Assembly (NCBI GenBank): GCA_024686335.1
Contig: JAILCI010000003.1
Coordinates: 1-64,000, forward strand
Length of the DNA stretch: 64,000 nucleotides
Direction of reading: 5' to 3'
From: Bacteroidales bacterium
GTDB lineage: Bacteria > Bacteroidota > Bacteroidia > Bacteroidales > WCHB1-69
Shown here: positions 34,089 through 42,779 of the stretch, piece after piece
Position numbering within the stretch: the stretch's first letter is position 1
Layout of the letters: every line of letters begins with the position of its first letter
Notes under the pieces: model-generated
Databases searched by the model: none
What the model was told of the DNA's origin: nothing
What the model saw: the letters and a program-made list of their open reading frames with translations, nothing else
Made by a program: the position numbers and the translations under genes

Positions 34089-35633
34089 CTATTTCTTCCA
34101 ATATTTTTCCATTTCTTCAAGCGATTTACCTGTGGTCTCGGGCACCATTTTCCAGATAAACAGGGCAGCCAACAGACCCATTAGACCATAGATCCAATAT
34201 GAGAATCCATGATTGAAGAGATTGGTCAGAGTTTCGCTCTTGTCAAGCATTGGAAAAGACCAGGATACCAAGAAGTTGGAAATCCACTGGGAAGCCACAG
34301 CAATACTCATCACCATGGAACGGATAGAGTTCGGGAAGATTTCGGAGAGCAGCACCCAGCAGACAGGACCCCAAGACATGGCAAAACCGGCGGTATAGAC
34401 AAGCATGCAGATAAGAGAACCCACACCGACATTATGAGTGTGAAAAGTCGTACCGAGGATAAACATGGAGACAGCCATCACAAGAGCACCAACAATCATC
34501 AATGGACGACGGCCAAACTTATCTACGGTCAGGATAGCGATGATGGTAAAGCTCAAGTTGACTGCGCCTACAATAATCTGTTGCAGTAGAGCAGTGTCTG
34601 TGGCAGCGCCCATCGTCTTGAAGATCTCCGGAGCATAGTAAAGCACCACGTTGATGCCGATAAACTGCTGCAGGGATGCCAATAGCACACCAACCACGAT
34701 GATAGGGACTCCGTAAGAGCGAATCGGCACGATTAGAGATAAAAGAAAACTAATCAGCAAGGATATTTCCAAAGAGCTATGGGAACCGCAGAGTTTCAGG
34801 ATGACAAAGCATACAGCGAAGAGGATAACCCACGTGAGCATAAAATAATAGTAGGGACGCATAGAAGGTTCCTTCTCGGCCATGCTCTCGCGGATGGACG
34901 TCATCTCCTTGTCGGCATCCTCACCGGCGGTCTTATGCAACACGGATAGAGCTTTCTCATCACGGCCGCGCATAACCAGATAACGGGGCGTCTCGGGAAC
35001 AAAGAAAAGCGCGACAAGGAAGAGTCCTGCAGGAATCATCTCCGAGGCAAACATCTGTCGCCAGCCGATAGCGTGGAGCCAGGCCGCATCGCCACGGCCT
35101 GCAATATGATAGTTTACAAAATAGATGACCAGCATACCTAAGATGATGGCAAACTGGTTCAGTGAGACAAGTGTACCGCGCTTGTTGGCCGGCGCAACCT
35201 CAGCGATATACATCGGGGAGACCATAGAGGCAATACCAACCCCCACTCCACCGACGATACGGTAGAAGACAAAATGGTTGATAAAGGTATGATCGCCATC
35301 TCCTGGCATTCCCCAGAAGATTTCCGGCCAAGCAGAACAAATAGCAGAGAGCAGGAAGAGAATGGCTGCTATCATCAACGTTGGTTTTCGGCCAAGCTTC
35401 TGAGAAAGCCATCCCGCCAGGCATGCGCCGATAATACAACCGATAAGTGCACTACTCACCACAAAGCCCTCCAGAGCGTTGGCTTGGGCAGCAGGCAGGT
35501 TATGCGGCTCAATGAAAAAGACACGCAGAGACTCAACAGTTCCGGAGATGACAGCCGTGTCATAACCAAACAAAAAACCACCTAAAGTGGCTACTATCGT
35601 CAATGCAACAATATAAAGGCGATTAGATTTCAT
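34089..35633 (-). CDS. Sugar porter family MFS transporter
   Basis: 514 residues with twelve predicted membrane helices. Family signatures: GGFLFGYDTAVISGT near the N-terminus, the GRKP loop, PETPRYLVMRGRDEKAL after helix 6, GRRPLM, and PETTGKSLEEMEKYW at the C-terminus. It probably imports a hexose or pentose with H+ at the inner membrane; it resembles XylE-type symporters. The loop between helices 6 and 7 is long and includes two extra hydrophobic segments (about 255-320) compared with a plain XylE. A minus-strand -7 motif (plus-strand CAAAGATA, 35666-35673) precedes it. No catabolic genes are adjacent. Confidence 0.9.
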   Translation of the reverse strand: MKSNRLYIVALTIVATLGGFLFGYDTAVISGTVESLRVFFIEPHNLPAAQANALEGFVVSSALIGCIIGACLAGWLSQKLGRKPTLMIAAILFLLSAICSAWPEIFWGMPGDGDHTFINHFVFYRIVGGVGVGIASMVSPMYIAEVAPANKRGTLVSLNQFAIILGMLVIYFVNYHIAGRGDAAWLHAIGWRQMFASEMIPAGLFLVALFFVPETPRYLVMRGRDEKALSVLHKTAGEDADKEMTSIRESMAEKEPSMRPYYYFMLTWVILFAVCFVILKLCGSHSSLEISLLISFLLSLIVPIRSYGVPIIVVGVLLASLQQFIGINVVLYYAPEIFKTMGAATDTALLQQIIVGAVNLSFTIIAILTVDKFGRRPLMIVGALVMAVSMFILGTTFHTHNVGVGSLICMLVYTAGFAMSWGPVCWVLLSEIFPNSIRSMVMSIAVASQWISNFLVSWSFPMLDKSETLTNLFNHGFSYWIYGLMGLLAALFIWKMVPETTGKSLEEMEKYWKK

Positions 35634-35729
35634 AAAAGTGAAAATAGAAATAGTTAACGAAGTGGCAAAGATAGCATTTTATCGTTATCGACAAACCGCT
35701 GGAATGGAAGAGAGCATGAATAAAAAACG

Positions 35730-35737
35730 TATTTTTG
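35730..35737 (+). promoter_or_regulatory. -7 promoter motif (TATTTTTG)
   Basis: TATTTTTG lies 135 bp before the small membrane protein gene at 35872. The leader between them contains short purine-rich near-repeats (GCAGAGAGGCAAAGAAGGC). Confidence 0.5.
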
Positions 35738-35871
35738 CCGGCGCAAAAAAAGCAGAGATTATAAACGCAGAGAGGCAAAGAAGGCAAAGGGATTTCAGGC
35801 GTTTTAGCACGTCTCAAATGATGATAGAACCTCTCAAATAATAATAAACATTAATAAAAACATTAAAAACT

Positions 35872-36168
35872 ATGGCAAATTTCAGCATTTGGGAAGTACT
35901 ATTTTTACTTTGTTTCGCCGTCAGCTGGCCTGTATCTATCGCTAAATCCCTACGGACCAAAGTTGTCATCGGCAAAAGTCCGCTGTTTATGTCATTGGTG
36001 ATATTAGGATACATCTTTGGAATTGTTCATAAATTGTTGTACAGCAACGACATAGTTGTCTGGCTATATCTTTTTAACGCTCTATTGGTAGCCACAGATC
36101 TGGTCTTGTATTTTATATACATCGGCCAAAACCGCCGCGATATGGCACAAGGGAATCTGAAACGGTAA
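35872..36168 (+). CDS. Small PQ-loop-like membrane protein
   Basis: 98 residues with three membrane helices (about 5-25, 36-55, 62-85). The order WPVSIAKSLRTKVVIGKSPLF between helices 1 and 2 resembles the PQ-loop/SemiSWEET arrangement, in which a Pro in helix 1 acts as a hinge. SemiSWEETs are dimeric sugar carriers of this size. I infer a small transporter but cannot name a substrate. It is not clearly part of an operon; repeats follow it. Confidence 0.65.
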   Translation: MANFSIWEVLFLLCFAVSWPVSIAKSLRTKVVIGKSPLFMSLVILGYIFGIVHKLLYSNDIVVWLYLFNALLVATDLVLYFIYIGQNRRDMAQGNLKR

Positions 36169-36186
36169 TAACGGGAACCTCCTGTA

Positions 36187-36208
36187 GAGACGTTCCATGG
36201 AACGTCTC
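36187..36208. repeat. 22-bp perfect palindrome, copy 1
   Basis: Half-site GAGACGTTCCA followed by its exact reverse complement. It is preceded by CTGTA, so it faces opposite to copy 2. Confidence 0.85.
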
Positions 36209-36245
36209 ATCACTCCAGCTGAACAATCATCCTGTAAAAAATAAA

Positions 36246-36549
36246 GGGAGTTATATACATGATGGCACCTTGTATGCCCAAGTATGTTGCTAATAGACGT
36301 TTTTTTTATGGAGGCAAGGGCTTCATAGCAGACAACACCCATAATACACGGAAGGCATGCATTTTTGTAAACGCAAGCGCCTTTGCACGCCGCTGTTGGA
36401 GGCCGGCCATTCACGCCGCGTCCGCACCGCATGTCGGCCTGCCCACCCACGTGCTCTATGGGCAAATGCTTCGGTAAATCATGTTGGGGTTAAAATGCAT
36501 TTTTTGAGTTTGTACTCATCTTTGTTGCACCGTCATGTATATAACTCCT
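36246..36549. repeat. Repeat element, copy B (MITE-like, terminal inverted repeats)
   Basis: About 304 bp. Left end GGAGTTATATACATGATGG (36247-36265); right end is its inverted copy with one change (36530-36548). The 156-bp core (36343-36498) matches copy A at 148 positions. The left arm (36266-36326, with GCACCTTGTATGCCCAAGT) corresponds to the right arm of copy A in inverted orientation. The right arm (36499-36529) is unique to this copy. No transposase is encoded. Confidence 0.78.
36340..36465 (-). other. Possible small cysteine-rich ORF in repeat core (copy B)
   Basis: An open frame on the minus strand crosses the core with the same 40 or so residues as in copy A (HLPIEHVGGQADMRCGRG and the following cysteine-rich part up to ACLPCI), then runs on for about 85 unrelated residues to 36082, into the 3' end of the PQ-loop-like gene. 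Only the core part is listed here. Coding is unproven. Confidence 0.2.
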
Positions 36550-36633
36550 CAAAAAAATTATTGCTACCCTGCAACCTTTCGCATTTTATGCATCTTTATG
36601 ATGTAATGATGCCAATTTATAATGTTTCTATTT

Positions 36634-36655
36634 GAGACGTTCCATGGAACGTCTC
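36634..36655. repeat. 22-bp perfect palindrome, copy 2
   Basis: Same palindrome as 36187-36208, followed by TACAG, so inverted relative to copy 1. The two bracket repeat element B. Confidence 0.85.
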
Positions 36656-36755
36656 TACAGACAACCCACAAATCTTCTAGTCAACCTAATGCTTCATAAT
36701 TTCATAACTTAATATCTTAATAAAAAACTTATCTTCGCCCCCAAAATCACACATC

Positions 36756-37832
36756 ATGAGAAATATATGCTTACTTTTTCTCTGCCTATGTTTGATAGTG
36801 CCTCCTCTTTTCTCACAAGAGAAGTATTATTGCATACACAATGATGTGACAGTAGACAATGATGCTGTACCATCTGTGAACAGCATCATTCTTGACGAGC
36901 TGCCGGATTTGAAATTCGTTGGAAACATCCAGATGGTAGAAGAGCAGCAAAAAAACTACCCACAAAATGAAGATGGTACTTTATATTTCGTTCAAGAACC
37001 TTCAAAGAAGTACAGCCGTGCTGTCATTAGCGATTTCACCAAAGAGAAGAAATCCATCTATCTGTTTGATGACAATGGGAATATCAGCAGCATAGAAAAA
37101 ACAACCGTCAACACTACCTCTTTTAAAAAAGTTCCAACGAAACAACTTACGGGAAATTCCGATTCGAGAAGAAGATTTCGCATCAAAGGACCAGCACACA
37201 CCTCCACAGAGGAGAGTTACCAGCAACTCTCTTTCACGGATGGTTTGCCCACCCTTTTGGAACATAGAGACGAAAAAGATGATAATTGGGAAAAACTTGA
37301 GGCATTACAATATGATTCTGCACAAAGGATAGCATCTGTTTTTCATAATTATGATACTTACAAAGAGTTGGCAGTATATAAGTACAATTCCGACGACCTG
37401 ATTACTTCAGAAGTACATCTTTCACCCCACGGTGTGATTCATCATCTTAAATATATTTACAACGATTCTTTACGCTGTACCCAAGTGGTTGATTGTCTGA
37501 AAGACACCATTATGCCATACGATTCTGAACCAAGGGATTACACCTGCCACTACGATAATGAAGGGAGATTAACGCTGATAGAAGGAAAGAATCTTGCCTG
37601 GTATAATCCTTATCCCCATCGGGCTTGCTCCATTTCAATCGCTATCAGCAAAATCTCTTATTATTACGACGAGCATGGTTCTCTGAGAAAAAAATGCTAC
37701 GAAACAGATGATATTATATACGCTGTTGAGTGGGAATATAAGTATGATGCAAATGGCAACTGGATAAGCTGTGGAAAATACGAAGATGGCAAACTAGTCA
37801 GCATAACTGTTCGCAAAATCACATATCGATAG
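36756..37832 (+). CDS. Exported protein of unknown function with RHS-like C-terminal repeats
   Basis: 358 residues. The leader MRNICLLFLCLCLIVPPLFS is a signal peptide, with cleavage near residue 20. Several stretches resemble YD/RHS repeats: HYDNEGRLTLIEG, YYYDEHGSLRKKCYE and YKYDANGNWISCG. Such repeats build extended beta shells, but here they are few, and no toxin tip is present. The gene is AT-richer than its neighbours and lies just after the repeat region, so it may be accessory. A weak -7 motif (TATCTTCG) lies near 36730. No function assigned. Confidence 0.65.
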   Translation: MRNICLLFLCLCLIVPPLFSQEKYYCIHNDVTVDNDAVPSVNSIILDELPDLKFVGNIQMVEEQQKNYPQNEDGTLYFVQEPSKKYSRAVISDFTKEKKSIYLFDDNGNISSIEKTTVNTTSFKKVPTKQLTGNSDSRRRFRIKGPAHTSTEESYQQLSFTDGLPTLLEHRDEKDDNWEKLEALQYDSAQRIASVFHNYDTYKELAVYKYNSDDLITSEVHLSPHGVIHHLKYIYNDSLRCTQVVDCLKDTIMPYDSEPRDYTCHYDNEGRLTLIEGKNLAWYNPYPHRACSISIAISKISYYYDEHGSLRKKCYETDDIIYAVEWEYKYDANGNWISCGKYEDGKLVSITVRKITYR

Positions 37833-37845
37833 ATAATCTTGTGAT

Positions 37846-38370
37846 TTAGAGTGTTAAGACGCAATCCACAGGGCGGTCGTGTGGTTCCACGGGAATCTCA
37901 TCAACAAATTGGAAATCAAAGCAAAGACCGATGGTCTTGACATTCGGATAGAAAGCGAGAAAACGATCATAATAGCCTTTCCCGCGCCCCAGACGATGTC
38001 CTTGAGCATCGAAGGCCATGCCAGGAACGACAATCAGATCCAGCGGTCCTTCGTATGGCTGGCTGGTGGGTTCCAGAATATTGTACTCCCCTACTTTCAT
38101 ACTGTCATCGGGTTTCATCAGCACCGGCACAATATCATCGCCCACCACCGTCGGCAAGATGATCTGTTTGCGAATACACCACTCCTGCACAAAATCCAAC
38201 GTCTGCACCTCATCGGGCAAAGAGGCATAAAGCATCACCCTCTGTGCGCGTTCAAAATCGGGATGTGCCGCCAACTTCTGCATAATCTTGACCGACTGCT
38301 GCGCCAACTCCTGCGCAGTACGGAGTTTCTTCTGACCTCTAATATATTGACGTAATTCTTTCTTTTCCAT
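37846..38370 (-). CDS. 5-formyltetrahydrofolate cyclo-ligase
   Basis: 174 residues from the ATG at 38370, giving MEKKELRQYIRGQ, a typical start; the frame is open for eleven more codons upstream. It converts 5-formyl-THF to 5,10-methenyl-THF using ATP. The substrate/nucleotide block LIVVPGMAFDAQGHRLGRGK, listed here as PGMAFDAQGHRLGRG and GYYDRFL, is family-diagnostic. Cytoplasmic. It stands alone next to palindromic repeats. Confidence 0.92.
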   Translation of the reverse strand: MEKKELRQYIRGQKKLRTAQELAQQSVKIMQKLAAHPDFERAQRVMLYASLPDEVQTLDFVQEWCIRKQIILPTVVGDDIVPVLMKPDDSMKVGEYNILEPTSQPYEGPLDLIVVPGMAFDAQGHRLGRGKGYYDRFLAFYPNVKTIGLCFDFQFVDEIPVEPHDRPVDCVLTL

Positions 38371-38410
38371 TCTATATGAAACTGATAACAATTTATTTTT
38401 CAATTATATG

Positions 38411-38566
38411 GAGACGTTCCATGGAACGTCTCTACAAAGTGCCTCCGCACCTTAACTGATAACTGACAACTATCAACTTCCAACTACTCTGAGACGTTCC
38501 ATGGAACGTCTCTACAAAGTGCCTCCGCACCTTAACTGATAACTATCAACTGTCAACTATCAACTT
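38411..38566. repeat. 80-bp tandem duplication carrying palindrome copies 3 and 4
   Basis: Two units start at 38411 and 38491. Each opens with the 22-bp palindrome (38411-38432, 38491-38512), then TACAAAGTGCCTCCGCACC and a run of TAACTGATAACT/ACTATCAACT-type bases. The second unit has small changes toward its end. It lies between two minus-strand genes. Confidence 0.85.
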
Positions 38567-38568
38567 GA

Positions 38569-40173
38569 TTAAAATCCCGTCCAGAATGTCTCCCAGAACT
38601 TGTGTTCCATCTCTTCCCAAGTCTGGCGGGTAGCGCCGGCAAAATCAGAGGTATATTGGTTTAGCATCTTCACGGCCTCTTTCTTCTTTCCGTCATTCAG
38701 AAGTTGGGCAGCCTGTTTCTCCAAATCTGGAAGTTCCTTCATAGCCTTCTCCTCATAACGAAGGACATTGCCATAGACAGTGTTCTTGGCCATGCCCCAT
38801 CTTACTTGAGCAAGTTTATTGGCTTTGCGATAGTGCCAAAGTACGGCATTCTCATTGTAGCCAAAATGTCCGCATATGTTGAAACCGGCAGGGAGGGAAG
38901 TCTCTCCAGCATAAATCGGAATGCGAGGACTTTGACCGGGATTCTCGAGGGAGAACCAGCACAGGCCACCGATTTCGTCAGGCAGCCAGCTACGGCATTG
39001 GATGATAAAGGAATAAGAACACCAGGACATAGCTACGCCACGATAGAAGGTCACAGCACCGGGCTTGAGCATATTGTACATAGCGCGCTCATTACCGTCC
39101 ATCCAAGGATTGGCGTTAGGACAAACATCGGTATCATAGACAATCTCCCCATTTTCAGCTTTGCGTCTCTTGGGATACAAGAGGTTTTGGGTCTGATCGA
39201 GTTCCGGACAGCCCTCATAGTTAGCGCGGAAGAGTTCCATCACACGTTGGGGAGAAACCTTCTGATCGGGTTTAATGGAGAAAGGAAGTTCGTCAGCATC
39301 AAGGGCAAAGTGCTGAGACGGAGCCAGCTCATTGAAGATGTACCACTCGCGTTCTTTAAAGTTCTTGTTGCCACTATAGCTGGAGGGGAAAGCCTTCCAC
39401 CAGATGAAGTCGCCTTTACCGTCCCAGAGGCCATATTTTTTGGCCACCTTCTCGATATTGTCGGAGCACATGAAATAGTCCTTGTTTTTGCGGTCGAGTT
39501 TGCCGATACGGGCCACGTTGCAGCTGACGGCCACTTCATCGTCGGGCACGCGCTGTGCCACCCACATACCGCCAATCTTGTCAGGACCCTCGCCGAGGAT
39601 CTCCATCTGCCACACCTCTTTTTTATCTGCAATGGTGATGCATTCGCCACCATCGCCATAGCCATACTGAGCCACCAACTCACCGATCAGTTTGATAGCA
39701 TCACGGGCATTATCGCAACGCTGGAGTGCAATTCGTTGCAACTCCTCTATCAAGAACATTCCATTCTCATTCATCAGCGTGTCTGGACCAGAGAAAGTGC
39801 TCTCGCCCATTGCCAGTTGCTTCTCATTCATACAGGGGTAAGCGGTATTCATATAGGCGTAGGTATGCGCCACTTCAGGAATCTCACCAGCCAACTTTAC
39901 GTTCTCCATACTGTTAGGCGTGCTGGTATGCATGGTGCCCTTGTAAACTTTATGCATAGTACCCGGCTCGTGGTCGGCGGCTGGTTCCATCGTCACCCAA
40001 GTACGGTATTTGCTGTCGCAGGTGTGTGAAGTGATCACAGAACCATCAGTGGTGGCCTTGCAGCCCACCATGATAGAGGTACAGTTTGCGCCCACCAGTT
40101 CTGTCTCTTGGGCGTAAGACCATACAAAAAAGAACGCACACATAATGGTGCAGAAAAAAGCTTTAAACTTCAT
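38569..40173 (-). CDS. Exported C69-family dipeptidase
   Basis: 534 residues from the ATG at 40173; MKFKAFFCTIMCAFFFVWSYAQ is a good signal peptide. The peptidase C69 N-terminal block follows: GANCTSIMVGCKATTDGS, in which the cysteine of NCTS is the expected nucleophile, exposed as in other Ntn hydrolases. Later blocks (EELQRIALQRCDNARDAIKLI, MWVAQRVPDDEVAVSCNVARI) fit the PepD/C69 family. It probably cleaves dipeptides in the periplasm or outside. A few residues lie between the signal peptide and the cysteine, so a propeptide may be trimmed. A minus-strand -7 motif (plus-strand CAAAGATA, 40239-40246) precedes it. Confidence 0.85.
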   Translation of the reverse strand: MKFKAFFCTIMCAFFFVWSYAQETELVGANCTSIMVGCKATTDGSVITSHTCDSKYRTWVTMEPAADHEPGTMHKVYKGTMHTSTPNSMENVKLAGEIPEVAHTYAYMNTAYPCMNEKQLAMGESTFSGPDTLMNENGMFLIEELQRIALQRCDNARDAIKLIGELVAQYGYGDGGECITIADKKEVWQMEILGEGPDKIGGMWVAQRVPDDEVAVSCNVARIGKLDRKNKDYFMCSDNIEKVAKKYGLWDGKGDFIWWKAFPSSYSGNKNFKEREWYIFNELAPSQHFALDADELPFSIKPDQKVSPQRVMELFRANYEGCPELDQTQNLLYPKRRKAENGEIVYDTDVCPNANPWMDGNERAMYNMLKPGAVTFYRGVAMSWCSYSFIIQCRSWLPDEIGGLCWFSLENPGQSPRIPIYAGETSLPAGFNICGHFGYNENAVLWHYRKANKLAQVRWGMAKNTVYGNVLRYEEKAMKELPDLEKQAAQLLNDGKKKEAVKMLNQYTSDFAGATRQTWEEMEHKFWETFWTGF

Positions 40174-40257
40174 TTTAGTATAATTTAAAATCTTAATAAT
40201 CATAAAAACGTGGCATGATTCTCTCATCTACCACGGTGCAAAGATACTCAATTTTTG

Positions 40258-40294
40258 GTCATCTGCATGAGAGTCATCTGCATCCTAGCAGATG
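40258..40294. promoter_or_regulatory. Direct and inverted repeats upstream of the dipeptidase promoter
   Basis: GTCATCTGCAT occurs at 40258-40268 and 40273-40283 (15-bp period), and the inverted form AGCAGATG at 40287-40294. They lie just upstream of the minus-strand -7 motif, where an activator or repressor could bind. Function is inferred. Confidence 0.35.
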
Positions 40295-40380
40295 TAAAAA
40301 AATAAGATCGATGCAGAAAAAAGATGCCACACAATAAACAACGACACTATTACGTTATTTTTTAATAAATTTTTTACACT

Positions 40381-41142
40381 ATGAAGATACTAAACACCGG
40401 ATACTTTTGGCTAGACACATGGATCTTAGCCAACATCATTCAATTGAGCACGCAAAATTTCTGTAGACAATACCTCAATCGCCGCAATGATCCTTGCGGT
40501 CGACAATACGATCAGATGACACAAGCCGCTCGTTCAGGGCAAGCTAACATTGCAGAAGGAAACTCTCGTCATAACACCTCGCGAGAGACGGAGATGAGAC
40601 TTACAGATGTGGCACGTGCCAGCATAGCGGAATTGGCTGGGGATTACACTAATTGGCTGCTATTCAATGAGTCCGTTCCATGGTCTATAAAGTCTCCTGA
40701 TCATATAGCTGTCTGTAACACATCTCTAGATCGTCCCACCTATAAATATGACGTACAACATCTAAGCGGATTACACATCTTGACTCAAAAACACAAATTT
40801 GACAAATGGCTTGAATCAGGAGACTCCATCCTTGCCGCAAACTGCCTCTTAATCTTATGCAATCGCCTCATCTCAATGTTAGGCAAACAGATCAAAAACC
40901 AACTGGAAACATTCAAAACAGAGGGTGGTTTTAAAGAGGCTCTGAGCACCGAGAGGTTAGAGTATAGGAACCAACAAAACCAAGATAGCGATGCCCCAAG
41001 ATGCCCTAAATGCGGAAAGCCAATGATAAAAAGAATGGCAAAGAAAGGGGAAAAACACTGGCAATCCTTTTTGGGGTTGCTCGAATTATCCAAAATGCGA
41101 TGGGACGTTGAGTGTAGGGGAAAAAGAGTTAATTTGATTTAG
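40381..41142 (+). pseudogene. Four-helix-bundle suffix protein, zinc ribbon broken by a frameshift
   Basis: 253 codons as read. The N-terminal part (about 1-180) is a four-helix bundle with AARSGQANIAEGNSR, the longer cousin of the S23-type family. The C-terminus should be a topoisomerase-type zinc ribbon: CPKCGKPM (Cys208, Cys211) is present, but after Phe230 the frame turns to unrelated residues. Removing one T from the run 41068-41072 restores FWGCSNYPKCDGT, with the second cysteine pair, and a TGA at 41135-41137. So the gene is broken by +1, or the T-run is a sequencing error, or the shift is programmed. The function of intact relatives is unknown. Confidence 0.78.
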
Positions 41143-41171
41143 GGAGGTAATAACGTTATGTAGTTCACGCT

Positions 41172-42701
41172 CTAAAAGAGACCTTTCAATTTTCCCCACA
41201 TCTTCTCCAAAATCCTATTCACCTCATCAGAGATGTGCCAGTAATAGACCACAAGGACAGCAAGTACTAACCAAAATAGAGAACGGGCAACGCCCTCCCC
41301 AATCTGTCCTATGAGACTAAGATCTCCAATGGAAACAAACGGGTGAATTAGATAATGTCTCAAGAGGTAATCACCTACGAAAAAGGCAACACCAAATACC
41401 AACACTTTCAAATGGTTGAGAGTTAAGAAGGAAAGATTGAGTTTCCAGCGGGTCATCACCAAGAGTAGAATATAGTAGAAAAGATAAGCCAGTAATGTGG
41501 ACATGGCCGCGCCCACAATACCCATCTTGGGAATCAGAAGCAGGTTAAGTACAATAGCAGATGCTGTCAGAATCACGGTAAATACAAGGGAGAAATAGTA
41601 ATAGCGTGAATAGGAAAGAGCATTGTTACTGATGCTGAAAGCCGAATTGGAGAGACGGGCAAGGCCAAGCACAAAGACAACCCACTTGCCTGCCGCATAC
41701 TCCTCGCCATTGGGAAGAATGGCAAATAAGAGGTCGATATTGATCCATATGAAGAAAAAGATGAGAGTACTTGACAACAGCAGGTGGAGAGTCACGGATT
41801 GGCACAACTTTGTGGCACCAGCAGCATCTTTATTTTTGATAGCTTCAGCCAAATTAGGCTGGGCAATTGCGTTCAAAGATCGGTTAGGAATTTCAATAAC
41901 TGTTGCAATATAATTTGCGATAGCAAAGACACCCGTAAACGAAAGTCCTAATTTAGCACTAACAAAGAATGTGTTGAGTAATGGGGTGATACTGCCCGCA
42001 ACAGCTGCTAAAATCAGAAAGCAAGTATAGAAAAAGAAGTCTTTAACCAACGGTTTCGTTAAAAACTTAAAATCTGGTTTTAGGGATATCTTACCTAAGG
42101 TAAATAGGTAGATTAGGTCTACCAACATTGCCACGAAATAGGTAATGCAAAAACCTAGCACTAACCCATCTAATGTGATAACATTTGTACCATAAAGAAT
42201 GTAAATGATCAGCAAGCCAAGTCGAACTCCAACCTCCCGGACAAGTTTTGGCACCACAATTCGCATCAGAACATTGGAGTTGGTCTCAAAGACCGACTGA
42301 TACAACATGAAGAGCGAAAGTGGGATAACAAACTTGAAGTACTGAACAAAGAGCGGCGATTTGTCAGTATACATGTTCAGTATCGGCTGTTTAAAGATAG
42401 TCAGAACGAGAAGGAAGATAAGAAAGCCAACTATTGGCACCACAAGCGTCCAGAAAAAGAAACCGTGGTTTTTGGAATCCTCATCTTTAAAATAGGGGAA
42501 GAAACGGATAATGGATGAGGTAGTTCCCAGCTGGGCAAAACTGGAGAAAAGCACAGCTGCATCTATCAAGATTCTCGTCAAACCAACAACCTCGGAAGTG
42601 AGATAGTGAGTAATGACGAAAAAGGTGGTCAAGAAACCTATGCCAATGCCGATGGCATTTACAAGCGTTCCTTTGATACTCTGTCTAATGATAATACCCA
42701 T
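41172..42701 (-). CDS. Polysaccharide flippase (Wzx/MATE-like)
   Basis: 509 residues with about twelve to fourteen membrane helices spread over the whole length. The N-terminal SIKGTLVNAIGIGIGFLTTF and the paired-half layout fit the MOP superfamily of lipid-linked oligosaccharide flippases. It would move polysaccharide repeat units across the inner membrane. No glycosyltransferases or Wzy polymerase are adjacent, so the substrate is unknown. A minus-strand -7 motif (plus-strand CAAAAATA, 42723-42730) lies just upstream. Confidence 0.85.
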   Translation of the reverse strand: MGIIIRQSIKGTLVNAIGIGIGFLTTFFVITHYLTSEVVGLTRILIDAAVLFSSFAQLGTTSSIIRFFPYFKDEDSKNHGFFFWTLVVPIVGFLIFLLVLTIFKQPILNMYTDKSPLFVQYFKFVIPLSLFMLYQSVFETNSNVLMRIVVPKLVREVGVRLGLLIIYILYGTNVITLDGLVLGFCITYFVAMLVDLIYLFTLGKISLKPDFKFLTKPLVKDFFFYTCFLILAAVAGSITPLLNTFFVSAKLGLSFTGVFAIANYIATVIEIPNRSLNAIAQPNLAEAIKNKDAAGATKLCQSVTLHLLLSSTLIFFFIWINIDLLFAILPNGEEYAAGKWVVFVLGLARLSNSAFSISNNALSYSRYYYFSLVFTVILTASAIVLNLLLIPKMGIVGAAMSTLLAYLFYYILLLVMTRWKLNLSFLTLNHLKVLVFGVAFFVGDYLLRHYLIHPFVSIGDLSLIGQIGEGVARSLFWLVLAVLVVYYWHISDEVNRILEKMWGKLKGLF

Positions 42702-42779
42702 TCAGATTCTTTTTATAAGTTGCAAAAATAATAAAAAAGGTCATTCCGAAAAATAACCTTTTTATAATCATGTTGAACA

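Larger units (their letters stand above)
36169..36755. other. Repeat-filled intergenic region
   Basis: 587 bases without a supported standard gene. It holds repeat element B (36246-36549) flanked by two palindromes (36187-36208, 36634-36655), then an AT-rich leader to the gene at 36756. Confidence 0.65.

Noticed and set aside
35638..35841. Open frame of 67 codons upstream of the PQ-loop-like gene
   Set aside because: It contains the promoter motif at 35730-35737 and a purine-rich leader; no conserved features are seen.
38411..38566. CRISPR array at the palindrome duplication
   Set aside because: Only two units exist, the spacers are nearly identical, and no cas gene is near.
38704..40029. 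Open plus-strand frame of 441 codons opposite the C69 dipeptidase gene
   Set aside because: The dipeptidase reading has a signal peptide and family motifs. The opposite frame is a codon-bias shadow.
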